Shown here one piece after another: positions 49,039 through 62,460 of a stretch of DNA of 64,000 bases; within the stretch, counting starts at the first letter, position 1, and each line of letters begins with the position of its first letter. The stretch comes from Ptiloglossa arizonensis (lineage: Eukaryota; Arthropoda; Insecta; Hymenoptera; Colletidae): NCBI RefSeq assembly GCF_051014685.1, contig NW_027478536.1, forward strand, positions 1,027,800-1,091,799, in the 5' to 3' direction. Under the pieces are notes generated by a model, which was not told the origin of the DNA, did not search any database, and saw only the letters and a program-made list of their open reading frames with translations. Both the position numbers and the translations under genes were made by a program.

Positions 49039-50156
49039 CAACGGTATGTGTACTTTTCCCCTAGGCCTTTGTAGTTATTGGTTTCGGGAATCAGAGGTGC
49101 GAAAATTTCGATAGTTTCTCAACCATTCCTTAATATCAAACTCCCATATCTCGCGAACGGATTGACGAACTCGAGAAATTCCTATTACATCTGAAAGCAG
49201 AATCTCGCCCGATTACAACGGTATGTGTATTTTTCCCCTAGGCCTTTGTAGTTATTGGTTTCGGGAATCAGACTTGCGAAAAATTTGATGGTTGCTCAAC
49301 CATTCCTTAACTTCAAACTCCCACTTCTCGCGAACGAATTGACGAACTCGAGAAATTCTTGTTGCATCTGAAAGCAGAAACTCGCCTGATTACAGCGGTG
49401 TGTGTATTTTTGCCCTAGGCCATAGTAGTTATTGGTTTTGAGAATCAGACTTGCGAAAATTTTGATGGTTTCTCAACCATTCCTTAATTTCAAACTCCCA
49501 TATCTCGCGAACGGTTGACGAACTCGAGAAATTCCTGTTGCATCTGAATGTAGAAACTCGCCCCATTACAATGGTGTGTGTACTTTTCCCCTAGGCCAAT
49601 CCAGTTATTGGTTTCGAGTATCAGACCAGCGAAATTTTTGATGGTATCTGAACCATTCCTTAACTTCAAACTCCCATATCTCGCGAACGGATTGACGAAC
49701 TCGAGAAATTCCTGTTTCGTCTGAAAGAAGAAACTCGCCCGATTACAACGGTATGTGCATTTTCCCCCTAGGCCATTGTAGTTATTGGTTTCGATTATCA
49801 GACACGCGAAAATTTTGATGGTTTCTGAACCGTTCCTTAACTTCAAACTCCCATATCTCGCGAACGGACTGAAGAACTCGATAAATTCCTGTTGCATCTG
49901 AAAGTAGAAACTCGCCCGATTACAACGGTATGTGTATTCTTCCCCTAGGCCTTTGTAGTTATTGGTTTCGGGAATCAGACTTGCAAAATTTTGGTGGTTG
50001 CTCAACCATTCCTTAACTTCAAACTCCCATATCTCGCGAACGAATTGACGAACTCGAGAATTTCTTGTTGCATCTGAAAGCAGAAACTCGCCCGATTACA
50101 GCGGTATGTGTATTTTTGCCCTAGGCCATAGTAGTTATTGGTTTCGAGTATCAGAC
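49039..50156. repeat. 1.1-kb flanking duplication, right copy
   Basis: Copy of 42669-43786, including both private indels (GAACGGTTGACG near 49510 and CTTGCAAAATTTTGG near 49982). Directly after 50156 the sequence continues as the first monomer of the 7-mer unit, as the left copy does after one to two further monomers. The flanking block and the 7-mer type were therefore probably carried along together. Confidence 0.92.
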
Positions 50157-51640
50157 ATGCGAAAATTTTGATGGTTTCTCAACCATTCCTTAACTTCAAA
50201 CTCCCATATCTCGCGAACGGATTGACGAACTCGAGAAATTCCTGTTGCATCTGAAAGTAGAAACTCGCCCGATTACAACGGTATGTGCATTTTTCCCCTA
50301 GGCCTTTGTTGTTATTGGTTTCGGGAATCAGACTTGCAAAAATTTTGATGGTTTCGCAACCATTCCTTAACTTCAAACTCCCACATCTCGCGAACGGATT
50401 GACGAACTCGAGAAATTCCTGTTGCATCTGAAAGTAGAAACTCGCCCGATTACAATGGTGTGTGTACTTTTCCCCTAGCCCATAGTAGTTATCGGTTTCG
50501 AGCATCAGACTTGCGAAAATTTTGATGGATTCTCAACCATTCCTTAACTTCAAACTCCCATATCTCGCGAACGGATTGACGAACTCGAGAAATTCCTGTT
50601 GCATCTGAAAGCAGAAACTCGCCCGATTACAACGGTATGTGTACTTTTCCCTTAGGCCATTCCAGTTATTTGTTTCGAGTATCAGATCAGCGAAAATTTT
50701 TGTGGTTTCTCAACCATTCCTTAACTTCAAACTCCCATATCTCGCGAACGGATTGACGAAGTCGAGAAATTCCTGTTGCATCTGAAAGTAGAAACTCGCT
50801 CGATTACAATGGTGTGTGTACTTTTCCCCTAGGCCATAGTAGTTATTGGTTTCGAGTGTCTGACTTGCGAAAATTTTGATGGCTTCTCAAGCGTTCCTTA
50901 ACTTCAAACTCCCATATCTCGCGAACGGATTGACGAACTCGAGAAATTCCTGTTTCATCTGAAAGTAGAAACTCGCCGGATTACAACGGTATGTGTATTT
51001 TTCCCCTAGGCCATAGTAGTTATTCGTTTCGAGAATCAGACTTGCGAAAATTTTGATCGTTTCTCAAGCGTTCCTCAACTTCAAACTCCCATATCACGCG
51101 AACGGATTGACGAACTCGAGAAATTCCTATTGCATCTGAAAGCAGAAACTCGCCCGATTACAAGGGTATGTGTATTTTTGCCCTGGGCCATAGTAGTTAT
51201 TGGTTTCGAGTATCAGACATGCGAAAACTTTGATGGTTTCTCAACCATTCCTTAACTTCGAACACCCATATCTCGCGAACGGATTGACGAACACGAGAAA
51301 TTCCTATTTCATCTGAAAGCAGAAACTCGCCCGATTTCAACGGTATGTGTACTTTTCCCCTAGGCCTTTGCAGTTATTGGTTTCGGGAATCAGAGGTGCG
51401 AAAATTTCGATGGTTTCTCAACCATTCCTTAACATCAAACTCCCATATCTCGCGAACGGATTGACGAACTCGAGAAATTCCTATTACATCTGAAAGCAGA
51501 AATTCGCCCGATTACAATGGTGTGTGTACTTTTCCCCTAGGCCATTCCAGTTATTGGTTTCGAGTATCAGACCGGCGAAAATTTTTGTGGTTTCTCAACC
51601 ATTCCTTAACTTCAAACTCCCATATCTCGCGAACGGATTG
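50157..51640. repeat. Isolated further copy of the 7-mer unit plus right flank
   Basis: Contains all seven signature monomers in order: GTGCATTTTTCC (50284), CCCTAGCCCATAG, TCCCTTAGG, GAGTGTCTGAC (50854), CGCCGGATT, CCCTGGGCC and GATTTCAACGG with CTTTGCAG. It continues into the CTATTACATCTG (51481) and GACCGGCGAAAATTTTTG monomers. Offset to 46569-47930 is a constant 3,715 bp (21 monomers minus 2) at both ends, although the middle of that partner is rearranged. Confidence 0.9.
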
Positions 51641-54177
51641 ACGAACACGGGAAATTCCTTTTGCATCGGAAAGCTGAAAATCGCCCGATATCAACGGTAT
51701 GTGTACTTTTCCCTTAGGCCATTCCAGTTATTTGTTTCGAGTATCAGATCAGCGAAAATTTTGGTGGGTTCTCAACCATTCCTTAACTTCAAACTCCCAT
51801 ATATCGCGAACGGATTGACGAACTCGAGAAATTCCTATTACATCTGAAAGCAGAAATTCGCCCGATTACAATGGTGTGTGTATTTTTCCCCTAGGCCTTT
51901 GTAGTTATTGGTTTCGAGTATCAGACTTGCGAAAATTTTGATGGTTTCTCAACCATTCCTTAACTTCGAACTCCCATATCTGGCGAACGGATTGACGAAC
52001 ACGGGAAATTCCTTTTGCATCGGAAAGCTGAAACTCGCCCGATATCAACGGTATGTGTACTTTTCCCTTAGGCCATTCCAGTTATATGTTTCGAGTATCA
52101 GATCTGCGAAAATTTTGATGGTCTCTCAACCATTCCTTAACTTCAAACTCCCATATATCGCGAACGGATTGACGAACTCGAGAAATTCCTCTTTCATCTG
52201 AAAGTAGAAACTCGCCCGATTACAACGGTATGTGTATTTTTCCCCTAGGCCATTGTAGTTATTGGTTTCGATTATCAGACATGCGAAAATTTTGATGGTT
52301 TCTGAACCGTTCCTTAACTTCAAACTCCCATATCTCGCGAACGGATTGAAGAACTCGATAAATTCCTGTTGCATCTGAAAGTAGAAACTCGCCCGATTAC
52401 AACGGTATGTGTATTTCTCCCCTAGGCCTTTGTAGTTATTGGTTTCGGGAATCAGACTTGCGAAAATTTTGATGGTTGCTCAACCATTCCTTAATTTCAA
52501 ACTCCCATATCTCGCGAACGGATTGACGAACACGAGAATTTCCTATTGCATCTGAAAGCAGAAACTCGCCCGATTACAACGGTATGTCTATTTTTGCCCT
52601 AGGGCATAGTAGTTATTGGTTTCGAGTATCAGACTTGCGAAAATTTTGATGGTTTCTCAACCATTCCTCAATTTCAAACTCCCATATCTCGCGAACGGAT
52701 TGACGAACTCGAGAAATTTTTGTTGCATCTGAAAGCAGAAACTCGCCAGATTACAGCGGTGTGTGTATTTTTGCACTAGGCCATAGTAGTTATTGGTTTC
52801 GAGTATCAGACTTGCGAAAATTTTGATGGTTTCTCAACCATTCCTTAACTTCAAACTCCCATATCTCGCGAACGGATTGACGAACACGGGAAATTCCTTT
52901 TGCATCGGAAAGCTGAAACTCGCCCGATATCAACGGTATGTGTACTTTTCCCTTAGGCCATTCCAGTTATTTGTTTCGAGTATCAGATCAGCGAAAATTT
53001 TTGTGGTTTCTCAACCATTCCTTAACTTCAAACACCCATATCTCGCGAACGCATTGACCAACTCGAGAAATTCCTGTTGCATCTGAAAGTAGAAACTCGC
53101 CCCATTACAATGGTGTGTGTACTTTTCTCCTAGACCATTCCAGTTATTGGTTTCGAGTATCAGACCAGCGAAAATTTTGATGGTTTCTCAACCATTCCTT
53201 AATTTCAAACTCCCATATCTCGCGAACGGATTGACGAACTCGAGAAATTCCTGTTGCATCTGAAAGTAGAAACTCGCCCCATTACAATGTGTGTGTACTT
53301 TTCCCCTAGGCCATTCCAGTTATTGGTTTCCAGTATTAAATCAGCGAAAATTTTGGTGGTTTCTCAACCATTCCTTAACTTCAAACTCCCGTATCTCGCG
53401 AACGGATTGACGAACTCGAGAAAGTCCTGTTGCATCTGAAAGAAGAAACCCGCTCGATTACAGCGGTATGTGTATTTTTCCCCTAGGCCTTTGTAGTTAT
53501 TGGTTTCGAGTATCAGACTTGCGAAAATTTTGATAGTTGCTCAACCATTCCTTAACTTCAAACACCCATATCTCGCGAACGGATCGACGAACACGAGAAA
53601 TTCCTGTTGCATCTGAAAGTAAAAACTGGCCCCATTACAATGGTGTGTGTACTTTTCCCCTAGGCCATTCCAGTTATTGGTTTCGGGTATCAGACCAGCG
53701 AAATCTTGGATGGTATCTCAACCATCCCTTAACTTCAAACTCCCATATCTCGCGAACGGATTGACGAACTATAGAAATACCTGTTTCGTCTGAAAGTAGA
53801 AACTCGCCCGATTACAACGGTATGTGCATTTTTCCCCTAGGCCACTGTAGTATTGGTTTCGATCATCAGACTTGCGAAAATTTTGATGGTTTCTCAAGCG
53901 TTCCTTAACTTCAAACTCCCATATCTCGCGAACGGATTGACGAACTCGAGAAATTCCTGTTTCATCTGAAAGTAGAAACTCGCCGGATTACAACGGTATG
54001 TGTATTCTTCCCCTAGGCCTTTGTAGTTATTGGTTTCGGGAATCAGACTTGCGAAAATTGTGATGGTTGCTCAACCATTCCTTAACTTCAAACTCCCATA
54101 TCTCGCGAACGAATTGACGAACTCGAGAATTTCTTGTTGCATCTGAAAGCAGAAACTCGCCCGATTACAGCGGTATG
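51641..54177. repeat. Satellite stretch with CACGGGAAATTCC monomers
   Basis: The rare monomer GAACACGGGAAATTCC with CATCGGAAAGCTG occurs at 51651, 52005 and 52890 (junction positions), exactly 2 and 5 monomers apart. The open frames here (for example 51524-51847 and 52793-53086 on the plus strand) are in-frame read-through of 59-codon monomers. Private variants increase towards 54 kb, for example CTATAGAAATACC near 53769 and a one-base loss in TGTAGTATTGG near 53850. Confidence 0.83.
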
Positions 54178-55421
54178 TGTATTTTTGCCCTAGGCCATAG
54201 TAGTTAATGGTTACGAGTATCAGACTTGCGAAAATTATGATGGGTCCTCAACTATTCCTTAACTTCAAACTCCCATATCTCGCGAAAGGATTGACGAACT
54301 CGAGAAATTCCCGTTGCATCTGAAAGTAGAAACTCGCCCGATTACAATGGTGTGTGTACTCTTTCCCGAGGTCATTCCAGTTATTGGTTTCGAGTATCAG
54401 ACTTGTGAAAATTTTGATGGTTTCTCACCCATTGCTTAACTTCAAACGCCCATATCTCGCGAACGGATTGTCGAACTCGTGAAATTCCCGCTGCATCTGA
54501 AAGTAGAAATTCGCCCGATTACAATGGCTTGTGTATTTTTGCTCTAGGCCGTGGTAGTTATTGGTTACGAGTGTCAGACTTGCGAAAATTTTGATGGTTT
54601 CTCAACTATTCCTTAACTTCAAACTCCCATATCTCGCGAAAGGATTGACGAACTCGAGAAATTCCCGTTGCATCTGAAAGTAGAAACTCGCCCGATTACA
54701 ATGGTGTGTGTACTTTTCCCCGAGGTCATTCCAGTTATTGGTGTCGAGTATCAGACCTGCGAAAATTTTGATGGTTTCTCAAACATTCCTCAATTTCAAA
54801 CTCCCATATCTCGCGAACGGATTGACGAACTCGAGAAATTCCTGTTGCATCTGAAAGTAAGAACTCGTCCGATTACAATGGTGTGTGTATTTTTGCCCTA
54901 GGCCATAGTAGTTATTGATTTCGAGTATCAGATAGCAAAAATTTTGATGGTTTCTCAACTATTCCTTAACTTCAAACTCCCATATCTCGCGCGAGGATTG
55001 ACGAACTGGAAAAATTCCCGTTGTATCTGAAAGTAGAAACTCGCCCGATTACAATGGTGTGTGTACTTTTCCCCTAGGCCATTCCGGTTATTTGTTTCGA
55101 GTATCAGACATTCGAAAATTTTTATGGTTCCTCAACCATTCCTTAAAGTAAAGCTCCCATATTTCGCGAACGGATTGACGAACTCGAGAAACTCCTATTG
55201 CATCTGAAAGTAGAATCTCGCCCGATTACAATGGTGTGTGTACTTTTCCCCTAGGCCATTCCAGTTATTCGTTTCGAGTATCAGACTTGCGAAAATTTTG
55301 GTGGTTTCTCAACCATCCCTTAAATCCAAACTCCGATATTTGGCGAACGGATTGACGAATCCGAAAAATTCCTGTTGCATCTGAAAGTAGAAACTCTCCC
55401 GATTACAACGGTGTGTGTATT
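54178..55421. repeat. 1.24-kb block (7 monomers), left copy
   Basis: Matches about 58956-60199 at 4,778 bp (27 monomers minus 1) with few differences (TTGGTTACG versus TTCGTTACG, CCCCGAGG versus CCCCTAGG, GTAGAATC versus GTAGGATC). The monomers are individually distinctive: TAGTTAATGGTTACG with ATGATGGGTCC, CTCTTTCCCGAGG, TGCTCTAGGCCGTGG, GGTGTCGAG, GATAGCAAAAATT with CTCGCGCGAGG, AAAGTAAAGCTCCC, and GATATTTGGCG with GAATCCGAAAAATTCC. Confidence 0.9.
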
Positions 55422-58400
55422 TTCCCCCTAGGCGATTGTAGTTATTGGTTTCGAGTATCAGACTTGCGAAAATTTTGATGGTTTCTCAAACATTCCTCAA
55501 TTTCAAACTCCCATATCTCGCGAACGGATTGGCGAACTCGAGAAATTCCTGTTGCATCTGAAAGCAGATACTCGCCCGATTACAATGGTGTTTGTACTTT
55601 TCCCCTAGGTCATTTCAGGAATTGGTTTCGAGTATGAGACTTGCGAAAATTTTGATCGTTTCTCAACCATTCCTTAACTTCAAGCTCCCATATCTCGCGA
55701 ACGGATTGACGAACTCGAGTAACCGCTATTGCATCTGAAAGTAGGAACTCGCCCGATTACAATGGTGTGTGTACTTTTCCCCTAGGCCATTCCAGTTATT
55801 GGTTTCGAGTATCAGACTTGCGAAAATTTTGATGGTTCCTCAATCATTCCTTAACTTCAAACTCCCATATCTCGCGAACGGATTGACGAACTCGAGAAAT
55901 TCCCGTTGCATCTGAAAGTAGAAACTCGCCCGATTACAATGCTGTGTGTATTTTTGCCCTAGGCCATAGTAGTTATTGGTTTCGAGTATCAGACTTGCGA
56001 AAATTTTGATGGTTTCTCAAACACTCCTTAACATCAAACTCCCATATCTCGCGAACGGACTGACGAACTCGAGAAATTCGGGTTGCATCTGAAAGTAGAA
56101 ACTCGCCCGATTACAATGGTGTGTGTGTTTTTGCCCTAGGCCATAGTTGTTATTGGTTTCGAGTATCAGACTTGCGAAAATTTTGATGGTTTCTCAACTG
56201 TTCCTTAACTTCAAACTCCCATATCTCGCGAAAGGATTGACGAACTCGAGAAATTCCCGTTGCATCTGAAAGTAGAAACTCGCCCGATTACAATGGTTTG
56301 GGTACTTTTCCCCCAGGCCATTCCAGGTATTGGTTTCTAGTATCAGACTTGTGAAAATTTTGATGGTTTCTCAACCATTCCTTAACTTCAAGCTCCGATA
56401 TCTCGCGAACGGATTGACGAACTCGAGAAACTCCTATTGCATCTGCAAGTAGGAACTCGCCCGAGTACAATGGTGTGTGTACTTTTCCCCTAGGCCATTC
56501 CAGTTATTGGTTTCGAGTATCAGACTTGCGAAAATTTTGATGGTTCCTCAATCATTCCTTAACTTCAAACTCCCATATCTCGCGAACGGGTTGACGAACT
56601 CGAGAAATTCCCGTTGCATCTGAAAGTAGAAACTCGCCCGATTACAATGCTGTGTGTACTTTTGCCCTAGGCCATTCAAGTTATTGGTTTCGAGTATGAG
56701 ACTTGCGAAAATTTTGATGGTTTCTCACCCATTGCTTAACTTCAAACGCCCATATCTCGCGAACGGATTGACGAACTCGTGAAATTCCCGCTGCATCTGA
56801 AAGTAGAAATTCGCCCGATTACAATGGCTTGTGTATTTTTGCCCTAGGCCGTGGTAGTTATTGGTTACGAGTGTCAGACTTGCGAAAATTTTGATTGTTT
56901 CTCAACTATTCCTTAACTTCAAACTCCCATATCTCGCGAAAGGATTGACGAACTCGAGAAATTCCCGTTGCATCTGAAAGTAGAAACTCGCCCGATTACA
57001 ATGGTGTGTGTACTTTTCCCCGAGGTCATTCCAGTTATTGGTGTCGAGTATCAGACCTGCGAAAATTTTGATGGTTTCTCAAACATTCCTCAATTTCAAA
57101 CTCCCATATCTCGCGAACGGATTGACGAACTCGAGAAATTCGCGTTGCATCTGAAAGTAGAATGTCGCGCGATTACAATGGCTTGTGTATTTTTGCCCTA
57201 GGCCATAGTAGTTAATGGTTACGAGTATCAGACTTGCGAAAATTATGATGGGTCCTCAACTATTCCTTAACTTCAAACTCCCATATCTCGCGAAAGGATT
57301 GACGAACTCGAGAAATTCCCGTTGCATCTGAAAGTAGAAACTCGCCCGATTACAATGGTGTGTGTACTCTTTCCCGAGGTCATTCCAGTTATTGGTTTCG
57401 AGTATCAGACTTGTGAAAATTTTGATGGTTTCTCACTCATTGCTTAACTTCAAACGCCCATATCTCGCGAACGGATTAACGAACTCGTGAAATTCCCGCT
57501 GCATCTGAAAGTAGAAATTCGCCCGATTACAATGGCTTGTGTATTTTTGCCCTAGGCCGTGGTAGTTATTGGTTACGAGTGTCAGACTTGCGAAAATTTT
57601 GATGGTTTCTCAACTATTCCTTAACTTCAAACTCCCATATCTCGCGAAAGGATTGACGAACTCGAGAAATTCCCGTTGCATCTGAAAGTAGAGACTCGCC
57701 CGATTACAATGGTGTGTGTACTCTTTCCCGAGGTCATTCCAGTTATTGGTTTCGAGTATCAGACTTGTGAAAATTTTGATGGTTTCTCAAACATTCCTCA
57801 ATTTCAAACTCCCATATCTCGCGAACGGATTGACGAACTCGAGAAATTCCTGTTGCATCTGAAAGCAGAAACTCGCCCGATTACAATGGTGTTTGTACTT
57901 TTCCCCTAGGCCATTCCAGTTATTGGTTTCGAGTATCAGACCAGCGAAAATTTTGATGGTTTCTCAACCATTCCTTAACTTCAAACTCCCATATCTCGCG
58001 AACGGATTGACGAACTCGAGAAATTCCTGTTTCATCTGAAAGCAGAATCTCTCCCGATTACAATGGTGTGTGTACTTTTCCCCTAGGCCATTCCAGTTAT
58101 TGGTTACGAGTATCAGACTTGCGAAAATTTTGATGGTTTCTCAACTATTCCATAACTTCAAACTCCCATATCACGCGAAAGGATTGACGAACTCGAGAAA
58201 TTCCCGTTGCATCTGAAAGTAGAAACTGGCCCGATTACAGTGGTGTGCGTACTTTTCCCCGAGGTCATTCCAGTTATTGGTTTCGTGTATCAGACTTGCG
58301 AAAATTTTGATGGTTTCTCAAACATTGCTTAACTTCAAACTACCATATCTCGCGAACGGATTGACGAACTGGAGAAATTCCTGTTGCATCTGAAAGAAAG

Positions 58401-58955
58401 GACTCGTCCGATTACAATGGTGTGTGTACTTTTCCCCAAGGCCATTCCAGTTATTCGTTTCGAGTATCAGACTTGCGAAAATTTTGGTGGTTTCTCAACC
58501 ATCCCTTAAATCCAAACTCCGATATTTGGCGAACGGATTGACGAATCCGAAAAATTCCTGTTGCATCTGAAAGTAGAAACTCTCCCGATTACAACGGTGT
58601 GTGTATTTTCCCCCTAGGCGATTGTAGTTATTGGTTTCGAGTATCAGACTTGCGAAAATTTTGATGGTTTCTCAAACATTCCTCAATTTCAAACTCCCAT
58701 ATCTCGCGAACGGATTGGCGAACTCGAGAAATTCCTGTTGCATCTGAAAGCAGATACTCGCCCGATTACAATGGTGTTTGTACTTTTCCCCTAGGCCATT
58801 CCAGTTATTGGGTTCGAGTATCAGACCAGCGAAAATTTTGATGGTTTCTCAACCATTCCTTAACTTCAAACTCCCATATCTCGCGAACGGATTGACGAAC
58901 TCGAGAAATTCGCGTTGCATCTGAAAGTAGAATGTCGCGCGATTACAATGGCTTG
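55422..58955. repeat. Divergent monomers with interspersed sister blocks
   Basis: About 55265-55600 matches 58450-58785 at 3,186 bp (18 monomers; TGGCGAACGG at 55341 and 58527). About 54421-54830 is repeated at 56721-57130 (2,300 bp), and the ATGATGGGTCC monomer recurs at 57249 and 59019 (10 monomers apart). Variants such as CCCGTTGCATC, GAGGTCATTCC and CTCGCGAAAGG are common here and rare in the first 50 kb, so this is a different subfamily mixture. Confidence 0.84.
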
Positions 58956-60199
58956 TGTATTTTTGCCCTAGGCCATAGTAGTTAATGGTTACGAGTATCA
59001 GACTTGCGAAAATTATGATGGGTCCTCAACTATTCCTTAACTTCAAACTCCCATATCTCGCGAAAGGATTGACGAACTCGAGAAATTCCCGTTGCATCTG
59101 AAAGTAGAAACTCGCCCGATTACAATGGTGTGTGTACTCTTTCCCGAGGTCATTCCAGTTATTGGTTTCGAGTATCAGACTTGTGAAAATTTTGATGGTT
59201 TCTCACCCATTGCTTAACTTCAAACGCCCATATCTCGCGAACGGATTGTCGAACTCGTGAAATTCCCGCTGCATCTGAAAGTAGAAATTCGCCCGATTAC
59301 AATGGCTTGTGTATTTTTGCTCTAGGCCGTGGTAGTTATTCGTTACGAGTGTCAGACTTGCGAAAATTTTGATGGTTTCTCAACTATTCCTTAACTTCAA
59401 ACTCCCATATCTCGCGAAAGGATTGACGAACTCGAGAAATTCCCGTTGCATCTGAAAGTAGAAACTCGCCCGATTACAATGGTGTGTGTACTTTTCCCCT
59501 AGGTCATTCCAGTTATTGGTGTCGAGTATCAGACCTGCGAAAATTTTGATGGTTTCTCAAACATTCCTCAATTTCAAACTCCCATATCTCGCGAACGGAT
59601 TGACGAACTCGAGAAATTCCTGTTGCATCTGAAAGTAAGAACTCGTCCGATTACAATGGTGTGTGTATTTTTGCCCTAGGCCATAGTAGTTATTGATTTC
59701 GAGTATCAGATAGCAAAAATTTTGATGGTTTCTCAACTATTCCTTAACTTCAAACTCCCATATCTCGCGCGAGGATTGACGAACTGGAAAAATTCCCGTT
59801 GTATCTGAAAGTAGAAACTCGCCCGATTACAATGGTGTGTGTACTTTTCCCCTAGGCCATTCCGGTTATTTGTTTCGAGTATCAGACATTCGAAAATTTT
59901 TATGGTTCCTCAACCATTCCTTAAAGTAAAGCTCCCATATTTCGCGAACGGATTGACGAACTCGAGAAACTCCTATTGCATCTGAAAGTAGGATCTCGCC
60001 CGATTACAATGGTGTGTGTACTTTTCCCCTAGGCCATTCCAGTTATTCGTTTCGAGTATCAGACTTGCGAAAATTTTGGTGGTTTCTCAACCATCCCTTA
60101 AATCCAAACTCCGATATTTGGCGAACGGATTGACGAATCCGAAAAATTCCTGTTGCATCTGAAAGTAGAAACTCTCCCGATTACAACGGTGTGTGTATT
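58956..60199. repeat. 1.24-kb block (7 monomers), right copy
   Basis: Copy of 54178-55421. To its left lies the GAATGTCGCGCG monomer also seen near 57160, so this copy was probably joined through the 57.2-kb version. To its right it diverges at CCCCCCTAGGCCATTG versus CCCCCTAGGCGATTG. Confidence 0.9.
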
Positions 60200-62460
60200 T
60201 CCCCCCTAGGCCATTGTAGTTATTGGTTTCGAGTATCAGACTTGCGAAAATTTTGAAGGTTTCTCAACCATTCCATAACTTCAAACTCCCATATCTCGCG
60301 AACGGATTGACCAACTCGAGAAATTCCTGTAGCATCTGAAAATAGAAACCTGCCCGATTACAATGGTGTGTGTACTTCTCTCCGAGGCCATTCCAGTTAC
60401 TCGTTTCTAGCATCAGAATTGCGAAAATTTTGATGGTTTCTCAAGCATGTCTTAAATCTAAACTCCGATATTTCGCGAACGGATTGACGAACTCGAGAAA
60501 TTCCTGTTGCATCTGGAAGCAGACAGTCGCCCTATTGCAACGGTATGTGTATTTTTGCCCTAGGCCATAGTAGTTGTTGGTTTCGAGTATCAGACTTGCG
60601 AAAATTTTGATGGTTTCTCTATCATTCCTTAACTTCAAACATCCATATCTCGCGAACGGATTGACGAACTCGAGAAATTCCACTTGCATCTGACAGCAGA
60701 CACTCGCCCGATTGCAACGGTGTGTGTATTTTTGCCACAGTCCATAGTGGTTGTTGGTTTCGAGTACCAGACTTGTGACAATTTTGATGGTTTCTCAACC
60801 ATTCCTTAACTTCAACTCCCATATCTCGCGAACGGATTGACGAACTCGAGAAATTCCTGTTGCATCTGAAAGTAGAAACTCGCCCGATTACAATGGTGTG
60901 TGTACTTTTCCCCTCGGCGATTCCATTTAGTGGTTTCGAGAATCAGACCAGCGAAAATTTTGATGGTTTCTCAACCATTCCTTAACTTCAAACTCCCATA
61001 TCTCGCGAACGGATTGACGAACTCGAGAAATTCCTGTTGCATCTGAAAGTAGGAGCTCGCCCGATTACAATGGTGTGTGTACTTTTCCCCAAGGCCATTC
61101 CAATTATTGGTTTCGAGTATTAGACCAGCGAAAATTTTGATGGTTTCACAACCATTCCTTAACTTCAAACGCCCATATCTCGCGAACGGATTGACGAACT
61201 CGAGAAATTGCCGTTGCATCTGAAAGTAGAAACTCGCCCGATTACAATGGTGCGTGTACTTTTCCCCTAGGCCATTCCAGTTATTCGTTTCGAGTATCAG
61301 ACTTGCGAAAATTTTGGTGGTTTCTCAACCATCCCTTAAATCCAAACTCCGATATTTCGCGAACGGATTGACGAATCCGAAAAATTCCTGTTGCATCTGA
61401 AAGTAGAAACTCTCCCGATTACAAGTGTGTGTGTTTTTCCCCTAGGCCATTGTAGTTATTGGTTTCAAGTATCAGACTTGCGAAAATTTTGATGGTTTCT
61501 CTATCATTCCTTAACTTCAAACATCCATATCTCGCGAACGGATTGACGAACTCGAGAAATTCCACTTGCATCTGACAGCAGACACTCGCCCGATTGCAAC
61601 GGTGTGTGTATTTTTGCCACAGTCCATAGTGGTTGTTGGTTTCGAGTACCAGACTTGTGACAATTTTGATGGTTTCTCAACCATTCCTTAACTTCAACTC
61701 CCATATCTCGCGAACGGATTGACGAACTCGAGAAATTCCTGTTGCATCTGAAAGTAGAAACTCGCCCGATTACAATGGTGTGTGTACTTTTCCCCTCGGC
61801 GATTCCATTTAGTGGTTTCGAGAATCAGACCAGCGAAAATTTTGATGGTTTCTCTACCATTCCTTAACTTCAAACTCCCATATCGCGCGAACGGATTGAC
61901 GAACTCGAGAAATTCCTGTTGCATCTGAAAGTAGAAACTCTCCCGATTACAAGGGTATGTGTATTTTTCCCCTAGGCCATTGTAGTTATTGGTTTCAAGT
62001 ATCAGACTTGCGAAAATTTTGATGGTTTCTCTACCATTCCTTAACTTCAAACTCCCATATCGCGCGAACGGATTGACGAACTCGAGAAATTCCACTTGCA
62101 TCTGACAGCAGACACTCGCCCGATTGCAACGGTGTGTGTATTTTTGCCACAGTCCATAGTGGTTGTTGGTTTCGAGTACCAGACTTGTGACAATTTTGAT
62201 GGTTTCTCAACCATTCCTTAACTTCAACTCCCATATCGCGCGAACGGATTGACGAACTCGAGAAATTCCTGTTGCATCTGAAAGTAGAAACTCTCCCGAT
62301 TACAAGGGTATGTGTATTTTTCCCCTAGGCCATTGTAGTTATTGGTTTCAAGTATCAGACTTGCGAAAATTTTGATGGTTTCTCTACCATTCCTTAACTT
62401 CAAACTCCCATATCTCGCGAACGCACTGCCGAACTCGAGAAATTCTCGTTGCATCTGAAA
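60200..62460. repeat. Short tandem duplications with CCACTTGCATCTGACAG monomers
   Basis: The distinctive monomer with ATTCCACTTGCATC, GCCACAGTCCATAG, GTTGTTGGTTTCG and TTGTGACAATTTTG occurs at 60681, 61563 and 62093 (5 monomers minus 3, then 3 minus 1). Each is followed by the one-base deletion TTCAACTCCC. A dimer offset of 353 bp links 61921 and 62274 (CTCTCCCGATTACAAGGG). The TATCGCGCGAACGG form of the conserved box is frequent here. Confidence 0.86.

Noticed and set aside
1167..62454. Numerous open reading frames of 60-171 codons on both strands
   Set aside because: All lie inside satellite monomers and repeat with a 59-residue period because 177 is divisible by three. They occur on both strands, start at chance ATGs, are cut by stops and frame-breaking indels in sister monomers, and resemble no protein family I know. 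None is annotated as a gene.
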